NCBI GenBank assembly: GCA_014380985.1
Contig: JACMIU010000713.1
Location: 1-7,437 of the forward strand
Source: Armatimonadota bacterium
Lineage (GTDB): Bacteria > Armatimonadota > Armatimonadia > Armatimonadales > Armatimonadaceae
DNA: 7,437 bases
Direction: 5' to 3'
Shown here: piece after piece, positions 1 to 6,283 of the stretch
How positions within the stretch are numbered: position 1 is the first letter of the stretch
Layout: every line of letters begins with the position of its first letter
Made by a program: the position numbers and the translations under genes
The notes under the pieces: generated by a model
The model's input: the letters and a program-made list of their open reading frames with translations, nothing else
Databases searched by the model: none
What the model was told of the DNA's origin: nothing

Positions 1-2
1 CG

Positions 3-1211
3 CGGGTTTCGGACATCGGCATCGGCGCGAATATCGCCACGCTCGCCGGGCATGGCACGATACGCAAGCGCGTGATGGGTATGTCGAACGCCCTGCCGGA
101 CGCGAAACAGTTAGCCGGAATGGAGCGCGAATTAGAAACCGCACTGAACGCGGGAGCCATCGGGCTGTCGTCGGGATTGGAATACGTGCCGGGAATGTAC
201 GCCGATGTCGCCGAACTGACCGCGCTGGCAAAGGTGGCGAAACGCGCCGGGGGCTTCTACGCGACGCACCTGCGCGACGAGGGCGACCATCTCGAAGAAG
301 CCGTTGCCGAAGCGTTAGCGGTCGCCGAGGGCGCGGGGCTACCGCTTCAACTTTCGCACCACAAAGCCGAACGACGCGCCAACTGGGGCAAAGTGTCTCA
401 AACACTCGCTATGGTGGACGCGGCACAAGCGCGGGGCGTGGACGTGCTTCTCGACCAGTATCCGTACACGGCGTACCAGACAAGCCTTGCGACGATTGCC
501 CTGCCGCCGTGGGGCGTCGGCGGTTCGCCGGAAGCACAGGCGGAAAAGTTAGCCGACGCGGCGTTTCGTGCGACGGTTCGGGAGGCGATGGCAGCGGTCG
601 GGGTGGACTACGCGCTGGTGCAAATCTCGAACTGCCCCGCCCACCGCGAGTATCAGGGGCGCATGGTCGCCGAAATCGCCGCGAGCGAAAAACAAGACCC
701 CCGCGATCTGATTCTGGACGTGCTTTCGGAAGGCGAAGGCTGGATTTCGGCGGCGCACTTCGCGCTTTCGGAAGCCGATGTCGAGCGCGTCCTGAGCGAT
801 TCCCGCGTCATGATCGGCTCCGACGGCGTGGCAACGTCACCGACTTCGGTGGGAACGTCCGATCGTCCGCACCCGCGCACCTACGGCACGTTTGCCCGCG
901 TGTTCGGGCGGTACGTGCGCGAACAAAAACTGCTGACTTGGGCGGAAGCGATTCGCCGCATGACCTCGCTTCCGGCGCAGCGCATTGGCTTAGCCGGGCG
1001 CGGTACGCTTGCGCCGGGTAGCATCGCCGATATAGCCGTATTCGATCCCGAAACCGTGGGCGACGCGGCAACATTCGACGCGCCCCACGCTTACGCCCGC
1101 GGCATCGAATATGTTTTCGTCGGCGGAGAAATCGCCTTGCGTAGCGGCGTTTTGACCGGAGCGCGAAGCGGCGTGGTGCTACGTCGTGGGGCATCCGGCG
1201 CGGTCGGGTAG
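3..1211 (+). CDS. N-acyl-D-amino-acid deacylase (D-aminoacylase) family amidohydrolase, 5' end missing
   Basis: The frame is open from base 3, and the residues before the first Met (GANIATLAGHGTIRKRVMG) already match the family, so the gene starts left of the window. About 402 residues remain of a usual 480-530. The missing N-terminus should carry the first metal-binding HxD motif. Family enzymes are cytoplasmic, zinc-dependent TIM-barrel hydrolases that remove the acyl group from N-acyl-D-amino acids. Visible motifs in order are GLSSGLEYVPGMYAD, THLRDE (His at 267-269), LSHHK (His at 357-359, exactly 30 residues later, the same spacing as the two zinc histidines I recall for the Alcaligenes enzyme), DQYPYTA, MIGSDG with the likely catalytic Asp at 822-824, then HPRTYGTFARVFGRYVRE, MTSLPAQRIGL, and the C-terminal beta-sandwich end ADIAVFDP. 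It converges on the SDR gene with a 25-bp gap in which I see no clear terminator hairpin. The family is certain. The exact substrate (D-acyl-amino acid, D-Glu, D-Asp or a related amide) is not. Confidence 0.92.
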   Translation, partial: RVSDIGIGANIATLAGHGTIRKRVMGMSNALPDAKQLAGMERELETALNAGAIGLSSGLEYVPGMYADVAELTALAKVAKRAGGFYATHLRDEGDHLEEAVAEALAVAEGAGLPLQLSHHKAERRANWGKVSQTLAMVDAAQARGVDVLLDQYPYTAYQTSLATIALPPWGVGGSPEAQAEKLADAAFRATVREAMAAVGVDYALVQISNCPAHREYQGRMVAEIAASEKQDPRDLILDVLSEGEGWISAAHFALSEADVERVLSDSRVMIGSDGVATSPTSVGTSDRPHPRTYGTFARVFGRYVREQKLLTWAEAIRRMTSLPAQRIGLAGRGTLAPGSIADIAVFDPETVGDAATFDAPHAYARGIEYVFVGGEIALRSGVLTGARSGVVLRRGASGAVG

Positions 1212-1236
1212 GTTGCCGAATGCCCCGTCCGCGATT

Positions 1237-2148
1237 CTATGTGCTTTGCGTAAAGTACCCGCTTTCGCGCATATCTTCCAGAAGCCCGACTTCTCGCGGT
1301 TCCCAGCCCAAAGCGGCGCGGGTGACGGAACTCGCGGTCGGGTTGTCCACGCCGACGAAGCCCGCGATCCAGCCAAAATGTATTTTCGCCTCATCGTCCG
1401 TCAGACTTTTCACCGGCACTCCCAGCCCCGCTCCAATCGTTTCGGCGATGGAGCGCATCGGAATCCCCTCCTCGGCGACGCCGTGCAAACGCGTTCCGGG
1501 TCCCGCTTTTTCGAGTGCCAGCCGGAAAAGCCGGGCGGCGTCGAAACGGTGTACGGCGGGCCAACGGTTTGCGCCGTCCCCGACATATGCGGCAACGCCC
1601 GTTCGGCGGGCAATATCTATCAGCGCGGGAATAAAGCCGACATCCCCCGCGCCGTGAACCGTGGGCGAAAGCCGTATCAGACTGGTACGCACCCCGCGTT
1701 TGGCGGCGACAAGCACTGCTTCCTCCGACGCGCCGCGAGAAACGCCCGTCGCGGGCGCGTCGTTCTCTGTGCCGACATTACCGGGCGGAAGGGAGAACGC
1801 CAGTATCGCGGTTCCCGATGTGAGAACGAAGGGCTTGTTCGTGCCTTCCATCGCCCCCGTCATGGCTTCGACTACTTGCCGGTCGGTCTCGGATGCCACA
1901 TCCCGCGGCGTGTTTTCAAAATCGTGGTTAAAGGCGAGGTGAATCACGCCGTCTGCGGCACGTGCGCCCGCCACGAGGCTTACCGTGTCTCCCAAATCGC
2001 CCCGGTGCGCCTTCGCCCCCATTTTTGCCAGAGTCCCAACGGAGGAATCGCTCCGCGCCAAACCTGTCACGCTATGCCCTGCGGTAATCAGTTCCCTTAC
2101 TACCGCTTTGCCGATAAAGCCTGTGGCTCCCGTTACGAATACGTTCAT
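1237..2148 (-). CDS. Atypical extended SDR family NAD(P)-binding protein
   Basis: The product is a 303-residue Rossmann-fold protein of the NAD-dependent epimerase/dehydratase superfamily. The dinucleotide-binding motif TGATGFIG is at residues 6-13. HLAFNHDF (70-77), the VHGAGDVGF stretch (164-172), NRWPAVHRFDAARL (194-207) and HFGW (257-260) are typical of the atypical SDR subgroup often annotated as SDR_a7-like or 3-beta-HSD-like. The usual catalytic YxxxK is replaced: the expected place reads RGASE (138-142), with Arg for Tyr and Glu for Lys, so chemistry cannot be assumed. I chose the ATG at 2148 because GGAGAAG lies 6 bases ahead of it. An in-frame ATG at 2163 would add MEKKN and is the alternative. 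The gene is divergent from padR, so PadR control is likely by analogy with many padR-oxidoreductase pairs. The substrate is unknown. Confidence 0.88.
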   Translation of the reverse strand: MNVFVTGATGFIGKAVVRELITAGHSVTGLARSDSSVGTLAKMGAKAHRGDLGDTVSLVAGARAADGVIHLAFNHDFENTPRDVASETDRQVVEAMTGAMEGTNKPFVLTSGTAILAFSLPPGNVGTENDAPATGVSRGASEEAVLVAAKRGVRTSLIRLSPTVHGAGDVGFIPALIDIARRTGVAAYVGDGANRWPAVHRFDAARLFRLALEKAGPGTRLHGVAEEGIPMRSIAETIGAGLGVPVKSLTDDEAKIHFGWIAGFVGVDNPTASSVTRAALGWEPREVGLLEDMRESGYFTQST

Positions 2149-2210
2149 GTTTTTCTTCTCCATTTAGCGATAAGATACGGGGAACGGTGGCACATTTCGT
2201 ACACCGGCGT

Positions 2211-2230
2211 ATTACTCTTACAGGAGTATT
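2211..2230. promoter_or_regulatory. Short dyad in the SDR/padR divergent spacer, possible operator
   Basis: TACTC (2213-2217) and GAGTA (2224-2228) form a perfect 5-bp inverted repeat around a 6-bp spacer, with one more matching pair (2211 with 2230) outside a mismatch. It is the clearest symmetry in the spacer between two divergent genes, one of which encodes a PadR repressor, so it is a reasonable operator candidate. It does not look like the ATGT/ACAT half-sites described for some PadR proteins, and arms this short can arise by chance. Confidence 0.3.
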
Positions 2231-2244
2231 CGCTCCGCGTTTTT

Positions 2245-2273
2245 ATAGTACCCGCACCGGATTACTTTCGCAA
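2245..2273 (-). promoter_or_regulatory. Candidate sigma70-type promoter for the SDR gene
   Basis: On the minus strand, TTGCGA (2273-2268) and TACTAT (2250-2245) are separated by 17 bp. Each matches the consensus at 4 of 6 positions. Transcription would start near 2238, giving a leader of about 90 bases that contains the dyad at 2211-2230. A weaker, closer -10 candidate (TATCTT, 2177-2172) lies 8 bases before the alternative ATG at 2163. Confidence 0.35.
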
Positions 2274-2280
2274 GAGCAAT

Positions 2281-2841
2281 ATGTCTTCGATTCGATTATT
2301 TATTTTGTCGTCCTTCGACGAACTCGGCGCAATGCACGGGCATCGTCTTCGTTTGGAAGCAGAGCATAAGCGCGTCCATTTGTGGACGGATATTTCCGTG
2401 GGCGCGGTGTACGGGGCAATGAAGCGACTGGAAGCGGAAGGGCTTTTGCGCGAATCGGGGCGTGAGCGCGAAGGCAATCGCCCCACCCGGCAATTGTACG
2501 AGATTACCGAAACGGGACGCGACGCTCTTGATATGCTTCGCCGCACCGAACTAAGCGAAGTGTGGTTCAAGCCGGATCCGTTCGACCTCGCCTTAACGCG
2601 AATGGATTCTACATCTTTGGAGACGCTACCGTCCGTACTTGCCGAACGGTTGGCAACCGTGAAAGCCCGGCTTGCGGAAAGTCGGCGCGTCCGGGAAGAA
2701 GCGCACGACCGTATCGGTTTGGCAAAGCAGTGGGCGTTGCGCCACACCGAGTACCGGTTGGAAGCCGAGATAACATACCTGACCGATTTGCTGAAAGTTG
2801 CGGACGACATTGTCGCCGATGAGCGCAACGCCCCTGCCTGA
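2281..2841 (+). CDS. PadR family transcriptional regulator
   Basis: The product has 186 residues, a normal length for the PadR group with an N-terminal winged helix and a C-terminal helical dimerisation domain. The winged helix covers about residues 3-90: the start of the domain reads RLFILSSFDELGAMHGHRL, the recognition helix ISVGAVYGAMKRLEAEGLL (38-56), and the wing and end of domain LYEITETGRDALDML (72-86). The family norm is SVYPALKRLEEEGL, and here the Pro is Gly. Residues about 113-180 are predicted long helices (AERLATVKARLAESRRV and following), as in the Vir_act_alpha_C type. Family members are cytosolic repressors that often respond to phenolics or drugs and commonly control a divergent neighbour, here the SDR gene. 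The start is the only ATG close to the domain. AAGAG 4 bases upstream is a weak Shine-Dalgarno. The frame stays open far upstream on this strand, but that stretch is antisense to the SDR gene. It converges with recN across 3 bp. Confidence 0.88.
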   Translation: MSSIRLFILSSFDELGAMHGHRLRLEAEHKRVHLWTDISVGAVYGAMKRLEAEGLLRESGREREGNRPTRQLYEITETGRDALDMLRRTELSEVWFKPDPFDLALTRMDSTSLETLPSVLAERLATVKARLAESRRVREEAHDRIGLAKQWALRHTEYRLEAEITYLTDLLKVADDIVADERNAPA

Positions 2842-2844
2842 CGT

Positions 2845-4524
2845 CTACTTCGCCGCCAGCATTTCCCGCGCATGGGTCAGCACCGTGTCGGTCTCCTCAC
2901 CGCCGAGCATTCGGGCGATTTCTTTTACTCGGTCGTCGCCGACAAGTTCGCGCACCGAAACAATCGTTTCACCCTTCTCCGCCCGCTTCTCAATCTGAAA
3001 ATGCCGCGCCCCCCGCGCCGCGACCTGCGGCAAGTGCGTGATACAAAGCACCTGCGCCGTGTGCGACAGGTTGGCTAATTTCTCGCCCAACACCGTGCCG
3101 GTGCGCCCACCGATACCGGCGTCTACTTCGTCAAAAACCAGCGTCGGCACCGACAGGACGCGGGACAACACACCCTTCATCGCCAGCATCACCCGTGAAA
3201 TCTCGCCGCCCGATGCGATTTTCGCCAGCGGTTTCAATGGCACACCAGGGTTCGGCGAAATCAAAAACTCAACCGCGTCCGCGCCGGTGCGCGTCGGCTC
3301 TTTGGGTTCCACGGACACCGAAAAGCGCGTCGCCGCCATCGCTAAATCTTTGAGTTCGCGCAGAATCGCGTCGGCAAACGGCTTCGCGCCCTTTTGCCGG
3401 ATTTTCGTCAGTTTCGCACATTCTTTGGTGAGTTCGCCCCGCGCCGCGATTTCGCTTGCCACCAGTTCCGCAATACGCTCTTCGGCATTGGTCAGAGTTT
3501 CGAGGCGTTCGCCAATCTCGGCGCGGTACGCCAGTACCTCTTCGAGCGTTTCGCCATACTTGCGCTTCAGCGTCTTTAATATGTCAAGACGCGCTTCGAT
3601 TTCCTCCAACCGTTGCGGGTTAAACTCCACGCCGTCGCGGTAGGCGCGAACATCGCGGGCGGCGTCGTCGGCGGCGTACAACGCGCCTTGCAGGGTTTCG
3701 AGGAGCGGGGCAAGCGTTTCGTCAAAGGTCGCCGCGGATTCGATTTCGCGCACGGCTTTGGCGAGTAAATCTACCGCGCCCGCGCCCGCCCCGCGCCCCT
3801 CACCGCCGCGAAGTGCGTCTACCGCGCTGCCCGCCGCCGCGAAAAGTCGCTCGGCGGACGACAACCGGGTACGCTCACTGTCCAGCTCGTCTTCTTCCTC
3901 AATGCGGGGCGCGGCAGTGTCAATCTCCTCACATTGATAGCCGAGAAGGTCAAGGGAGCGCACCCGTTCGCGGGCGTCGGCGCGAAGCGTTTCCAGTTCC
4001 TTCGCGGCGGCGGTCGCTTTTGCGTGCAGGGCGGCGACCACGCCCTTTTGTTTCGCCACGTCCGCGCCGCACCAAGCGTCCAGAATATCGCCGTGCCGCT
4101 CGACCGCGAGAAGCGATTGATGTTCGTGCTGTCCGTGGATGTCCACCAATGCGTCGCCGATATTGCGGAGCATAGAAAGTGTGGCGGCACGTCCGTTGAT
4201 TCGTACCGACGACTTGCCCGCCGCCGACACCTCCCGCGCCAGAATCAGCACACCGTCTTCGATTTCGATTCCGGCGGATTCTAACAGGTCGGCAAGGCGG
4301 GAGTCGGTGTTGTCCACCGAAAACACGGCTTCGACCCGCGCCTTGTCCGCGCCGTGCCGAATGCTTTCCGCCCCAACGCGCCCGCCCAAAGCCATGCCGA
4401 GCGCGTCCAGCAAGATGGATTTGCCCGCGCCGGTCTCGCCGGTCAGAATCGCCAGACCGGAGCCGAACGGAAGGCGGACGGATTCCACAAGAGCGAAGTT
4501 CGAGACAGCGAGTTCGGTAAGCAT
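2845..4524 (-). CDS. recN: DNA repair protein RecN
   Basis: The product has 559 residues, the usual RecN length. RecN is an SMC-like ATPase that acts on the nucleoid early in double-strand-break repair, promoting RecA-dependent recombination and end cohesion. Visible elements from the ATG are Walker A GETGAGKS (29-36), the RecN hallmark HGQHEHQ (130-136), and a coiled-coil middle of about 150-410 rich in Ala, Glu and Leu with a Gly-rich patch at 240-250. These are followed by the ABC signature ASGGEISR (437-444), Walker B TLVFDEVD with Asp465 and Glu466, and the H-loop THLPQVA with His497. All ATPase residues are present, so the protein should be functional. I chose the ATG at 4524. An in-frame TTG at 4530 would add two residues but coincides with the predicted transcription start. 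No Shine-Dalgarno is visible, so the mRNA is probably leaderless or nearly so. Its own promoter lies in the 75-bp gap after the unknown gene on the same strand. Confidence 0.97.
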   Translation of the reverse strand: MLTELAVSNFALVESVRLPFGSGLAILTGETGAGKSILLDALGMALGGRVGAESIRHGADKARVEAVFSVDNTDSRLADLLESAGIEIEDGVLILAREVSAAGKSSVRINGRAATLSMLRNIGDALVDIHGQHEHQSLLAVERHGDILDAWCGADVAKQKGVVAALHAKATAAAKELETLRADARERVRSLDLLGYQCEEIDTAAPRIEEEDELDSERTRLSSAERLFAAAGSAVDALRGGEGRGAGAGAVDLLAKAVREIESAATFDETLAPLLETLQGALYAADDAARDVRAYRDGVEFNPQRLEEIEARLDILKTLKRKYGETLEEVLAYRAEIGERLETLTNAEERIAELVASEIAARGELTKECAKLTKIRQKGAKPFADAILRELKDLAMAATRFSVSVEPKEPTRTGADAVEFLISPNPGVPLKPLAKIASGGEISRVMLAMKGVLSRVLSVPTLVFDEVDAGIGGRTGTVLGEKLANLSHTAQVLCITHLPQVAARGARHFQIEKRAEKGETIVSVRELVGDDRVKEIARMLGGEETDTVLTHAREMLAAK

Positions 4525-4528
4525 AAGC

Positions 4529-4547
4529 AAACGGATTATACCCGTTT
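4529..4547. promoter_or_regulatory. Inverted repeat over the recN -10 box, possible operator
   Basis: AAACGG (4529-4534) and CCGTTT (4542-4547) are perfect 6-bp arms around the 7-bp core that holds the -10 box. A further GCAT/ATGC pair flanks the arms with a 4-base bulge on one side. A protein bound here would block recN transcription. It resembles neither the E. coli (CTGT-N8-ACAG) nor the Gram-positive (GAAC-N4-GTTC) LexA box. Confidence 0.35.
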
Positions 4548-4564
4548 ATGCCGACGATACGCAA
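4535..4564 (-). promoter_or_regulatory. recN promoter, near-leaderless
   Basis: On the minus strand a perfect TATAAT (4540-4535) follows TTGCGT (4564-4559) with an 18-bp spacer. Transcription should begin near 4528, only about 4 bases ahead of the recN ATG at 4524. The -10 box sits inside one inverted repeat and the -35 overlaps another. Confidence 0.6.
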
Positions 4565-4579
4565 AAACATTTGTTTGCG
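4560..4579. promoter_or_regulatory. Inverted repeat overlapping the recN -35 region
   Basis: CGCAAA (4560-4565) and TTTGCG (4574-4579) are perfect 6-bp arms with an 8-base spacer, overlapping the -35 hexamer of recN. Its axis lies about 31-32 bp from that of the dyad over the -10 box, which is roughly three helical turns. As a terminator for the upstream gene it would be weak: the stem is short and no T-tract follows. Confidence 0.3.
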
Positions 4580-4599
4580 CTACTCGCCACCGACGCGGT

Positions 4600-4941
4600 T
4601 TAGTCGTCGCGCCGGTACGGGTTCCGCAGTTCCATGTTCTTGCGATATTCGCCAATCGTCATGTCGGTTCTTGCGCCGTCCCGGTTCACGTAGCGAACGC
4701 CAACGTGATCTTCTATCGCCCGTGGCTCGAAGCGCACGACCAGTGCGTCGCGCCCCGACGTTCGCTCGTACTCGTCGCGCAACTTGTCGGCATAGCCGAA
4801 CGTCTCGAAAAAAAAGACGTGGTAGCGTTCTTCTTCCGGGTCGAAATGTAGCACGAACTCGTGCCCGGTCTCTTTGTCCGCGCCGGAATCCACTACCACG
4901 GTAAACGGTTCGGCGGGATAGTATTCGGGAAAATCGTCCAT
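4600..4941 (-). CDS. Hypothetical protein, 113 residues, acidic
   Basis: I do not recognise this protein. It is an intact, soluble-looking frame with no signal peptide or membrane segment. Predicted strands include EPFTVVVDSG (11-20), EFVLHFDP (28-35), YHVFFFETFGY (40-50) and DALVVRFEPRAI (65-76), with one helix at about 50-62 and a polar C-terminus (MELRNPYRRDD). The alternation of short strands with a single helix suggests a small alpha/beta fold. The codon pattern resembles the neighbours and argues for a real gene. A -10-like TAAAAT lies 9 bases before the ATG and no Shine-Dalgarno is visible, so the mRNA may be nearly leaderless, as for recN. It lies 75 bp upstream of recN on the same strand and is divergent from the aldo-keto reductase. 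A functional link to either is not shown. Confidence 0.72.
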   Translation of the reverse strand: MDDFPEYYPAEPFTVVVDSGADKETGHEFVLHFDPEEERYHVFFFETFGYADKLRDEYERTSGRDALVVRFEPRAIEDHVGVRYVNRDGARTDMTIGEYRKNMELRNPYRRDD

Positions 4942-4950
4942 CGTGCCGCT

Positions 4951-4956
4951 ATTTTA
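4951..4956 (-). promoter_or_regulatory. -10-like box for the 113-residue hypothetical gene
   Basis: TAAAAT on the minus strand matches the consensus at 5 of 6 positions, and the expected start is about 3 bases before the ATG at 4941. No convincing -35 hexamer is seen at 16-18 bp. Confidence 0.4.
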
Positions 4957-4994
4957 CACGCTTGCGGCGCGGTCGTACCACCTAAGTTATCGGG

Positions 4995-5000
4995 TACACT
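4995..5000 (+). promoter_or_regulatory. -10-like box for the aldo-keto reductase gene
   Basis: TACACT, preceded by GGG, matches the -10 consensus at 4 of 6 positions. Transcription would start near 5007, just ahead of the AAAGGA ribosome binding site (5008-5013) and the ATG at 5020. The -35 is not clear. TTGCGG at 4962-4967 would instead pair with the AT-rich patch near 4984-4990. Confidence 0.3.
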
Positions 5001-5019
5001 TCGTGCCAAAGGATTCATC

Positions 5020-6006
5020 ATGGAATACGTTCGTTTAGGAAGAACCGGTTTGAAAGTGTCGCGCCTCTGCCTTGGTTGCATGAGTTACGGTGTACCGGAG
5101 CGCGGTTCGCACCCGTGGTCGCTCCCCGAAGAAACAAGCCGCCCGTTTATCGCCCGCGCCCTCGAACTCGGTATTAACTTTTTCGACACCGCGAACGTTT
5201 ACAGCGACGGCACGAGCGAAGAGATTGTCGGACGCGCCCTGAAGGATTTCGGCAAGCGCGAAGATATTGTCCTTGCCACGAAGTTACACGGGCGAATGCG
5301 CCCCGGTGTGAACGGCGCGGGCTTGTCGCGCAAAGCCGTGATGACCGAAATTGATAACTCACTCCGCCGCCTCGGAACCGACTACGTGGATTTGTACCAA
5401 ACCCACCGGTGGGACAACGACACGCCGATAGAGGAAACGCTCGAAGCGTTGCACGACGTGGTGAAGGCGGGCAAGGCGCGTTATATCGGGGCGTCGTCCA
5501 TGTACTCATGGCAGTTTTGCAAAGCGTTGTACCTCGCCGAAGCACACGGCTGGACGCGCTTCGTTTCGATGCAAAACCATTACAACCTGTTGTACCGCGA
5601 AGAAGAACGTGAAATGATGGGCTTGTGCGAGGTGGAAGGTATCGGCGTGATTCCGTGGAGTCCACTCGCCCGCGGCTACCTGACGCGCCCGTGGGATGAA
5701 CGTCAAGCGGGCGGTCGCGCCGAAACCGATGCGTTCGGCAAAACGCTCTACGGTACGACCGAAGATTCCGACCGCGAGATTGCAAAAGCCGTGGAGCATA
5801 TCGCCGAGGCACGGGGCGTTCCGATGGCGCAGATCGCGCTGGCGTGGATGCTTCACAAAAAGCCAGTCACGTCGCCGATTATCGGAGCGACAAAAATGGG
5901 GCATTTGGACGACGCGGTTGCCGCATTGGACTTGAAACTGTCTCCCGAAGAAATCACGTCACTCGAATCGCCTTACGTGCCGCACAAGGTTTTGGGGTTC
6001 GGCTAA
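5020..6006 (+). CDS. yajO: Aldo-keto reductase, YajO-like
   Basis: This is a 328-residue NADPH-type aldo-keto reductase with a complete (beta/alpha)8 barrel. The catalytic tetrad is visible as Asp56 (NFFDTANVYSDG), Tyr61, Lys88 (LATKLHG) and His129 (YQTHRWD). Cofactor-pocket segments are GASSMYSWQF (158-167), SMQNHYNLLYREEEREM (183-199), IPWSPLARGYLTRPW (211-225) and PIIGATKMGHLDDA (286-299). The N-terminus RLGRTGLKVSRLCLGCMSYG, the middle IEETLEALHDVVKAGKARYI and the C-terminal YVPHKVLGFG match E. coli YajO as I remember it, closely enough to name the subgroup. E. coli YajO has been linked to formation of 1-deoxyxylulose 5-phosphate from pentose phosphate, but the physiological substrate here is an inference. 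The start is fixed by AAAGGA 6 bases ahead of the ATG and by conservation from the second residue on. The frame is open further upstream, but that part overlaps the divergent gene. Confidence 0.92.
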   Translation: MEYVRLGRTGLKVSRLCLGCMSYGVPERGSHPWSLPEETSRPFIARALELGINFFDTANVYSDGTSEEIVGRALKDFGKREDIVLATKLHGRMRPGVNGAGLSRKAVMTEIDNSLRRLGTDYVDLYQTHRWDNDTPIEETLEALHDVVKAGKARYIGASSMYSWQFCKALYLAEAHGWTRFVSMQNHYNLLYREEEREMMGLCEVEGIGVIPWSPLARGYLTRPWDERQAGGRAETDAFGKTLYGTTEDSDREIAKAVEHIAEARGVPMAQIALAWMLHKKPVTSPIIGATKMGHLDDAVAALDLKLSPEEITSLESPYVPHKVLGFG

Positions 6007-6031
6007 CACGCCGATGACTGACTTCGGACGG

Positions 6032-6037
6032 TATAAT
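6032..6037 (+). promoter_or_regulatory. -10 box of the toxin-antitoxin/aldolase set
   Basis: A perfect TATAAT preceded by ACGG lies 24 bases before the ATG at 6062, in the 55-bp gap after the aldo-keto reductase. Transcription would start near 6044, leaving a leader of about 18 bases that contains GGTGA. I see no good -35 hexamer at 16-18 bp, so activation or a non-consensus -35 is possible. Confidence 0.5.
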
Positions 6038-6061
6038 ATCAGGGAAAGGATGGTGATTTAC

Positions 6062-6280
6062 ATGAACGACAAACCGAACGAGAATGCGCCGCGCCCTATC
6101 GCGCCGCTTCCGCCGCACAAGCCGCTAACCGACGAGCAGATGGCGGCATTAGTCGCCGCAGCCGGTCGGCGCAAGAACGACCGTCATTATCTCGATACTT
6201 GGGAAGACGACGTGGCTGAGTACCGGAGGCAGGTTCAGGAGGAATACGAGCGCGAACTCGATGGGGAACAGGTCAAGTAA
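6062..6280 (+). CDS. Small acidic protein upstream of vapC, candidate antitoxin
   Basis: This 72-residue protein is inferred to be the antitoxin partner of the PIN-domain protein that begins 3 bases after its stop. I do not recognise its family. The N-terminus is Pro-rich and probably extended (NAPRPIAPLPPHKPLTDEQ, 8-26). It is followed by a short helix with a basic turn (MAALVAAAGRRKN, 27-39). The C-terminal half is strongly acidic and helical (residues 44-70, with D45, E48, D49, D50, E53 and five more acidic residues at 60-67), as expected of an antitoxin tail that wraps a PIN domain. No ribbon-helix-helix, AbrB or PHD/YefM motif is evident, so DNA binding and autoregulation are uncertain. 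I chose the ATG at 6062, with GGTGA 5 bases ahead. Upstream ATGs at 6050 and 6014 would lie within 7 bases of, or before, the predicted transcription start. Confidence 0.7.
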   Translation: MNDKPNENAPRPIAPLPPHKPLTDEQMAALVAAAGRRKNDRHYLDTWEDDVAEYRRQVQEEYERELDGEQVK

Positions 6281-6283
6281 AAT

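Noticed and set aside
1186..2280. A long open plus-strand stretch that continues in frame into padR, over 360 codons before the padR start.
   Set aside because: It is antisense to the well-conserved SDR gene. Its translation has no recognisable domain and is Arg/Cys/Pro-rich, as expected of the non-coding strand of a GC-rich gene. The PadR fold begins at 2281.
3774..3808. The GC-rich, repetitive-looking stretch inside recN.
   Set aside because: It encodes the Gly/Ala-rich residues around 240-250 in the coiled-coil region. The frame is intact and such linkers vary among RecN proteins.
4560..4579. The CGCAAA/TTTGCG hairpin as a terminator of the unknown gene.
   Set aside because: The stem is only 6 bp with an 8-base loop and is not followed by a T-tract on the minus strand. 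It overlaps the recN -35, which makes a regulatory reading more likely.
2872..4603. Several open frames of 60-200 codons on the plus strand opposite recN, and further frames on the minus strand within it.
   Set aside because: The recN frame has every family motif from end to end. The others are low-complexity by-products of GC-rich codon use with no domains.
4861..5019. An N-terminal extension of the aldo-keto reductase frame.
   Set aside because: It overlaps the divergent 113-residue gene and its promoter. Family similarity starts at the ATG at 5020, which also has a good ribosome binding site.
6014..6061. An earlier ATG for the candidate antitoxin gene (MTDFGRYNIRERMVIY...).
   Set aside because: That stretch contains the TATAAT box and would not be in the transcript. 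The ATG at 6062 has GGTGA at suitable spacing.
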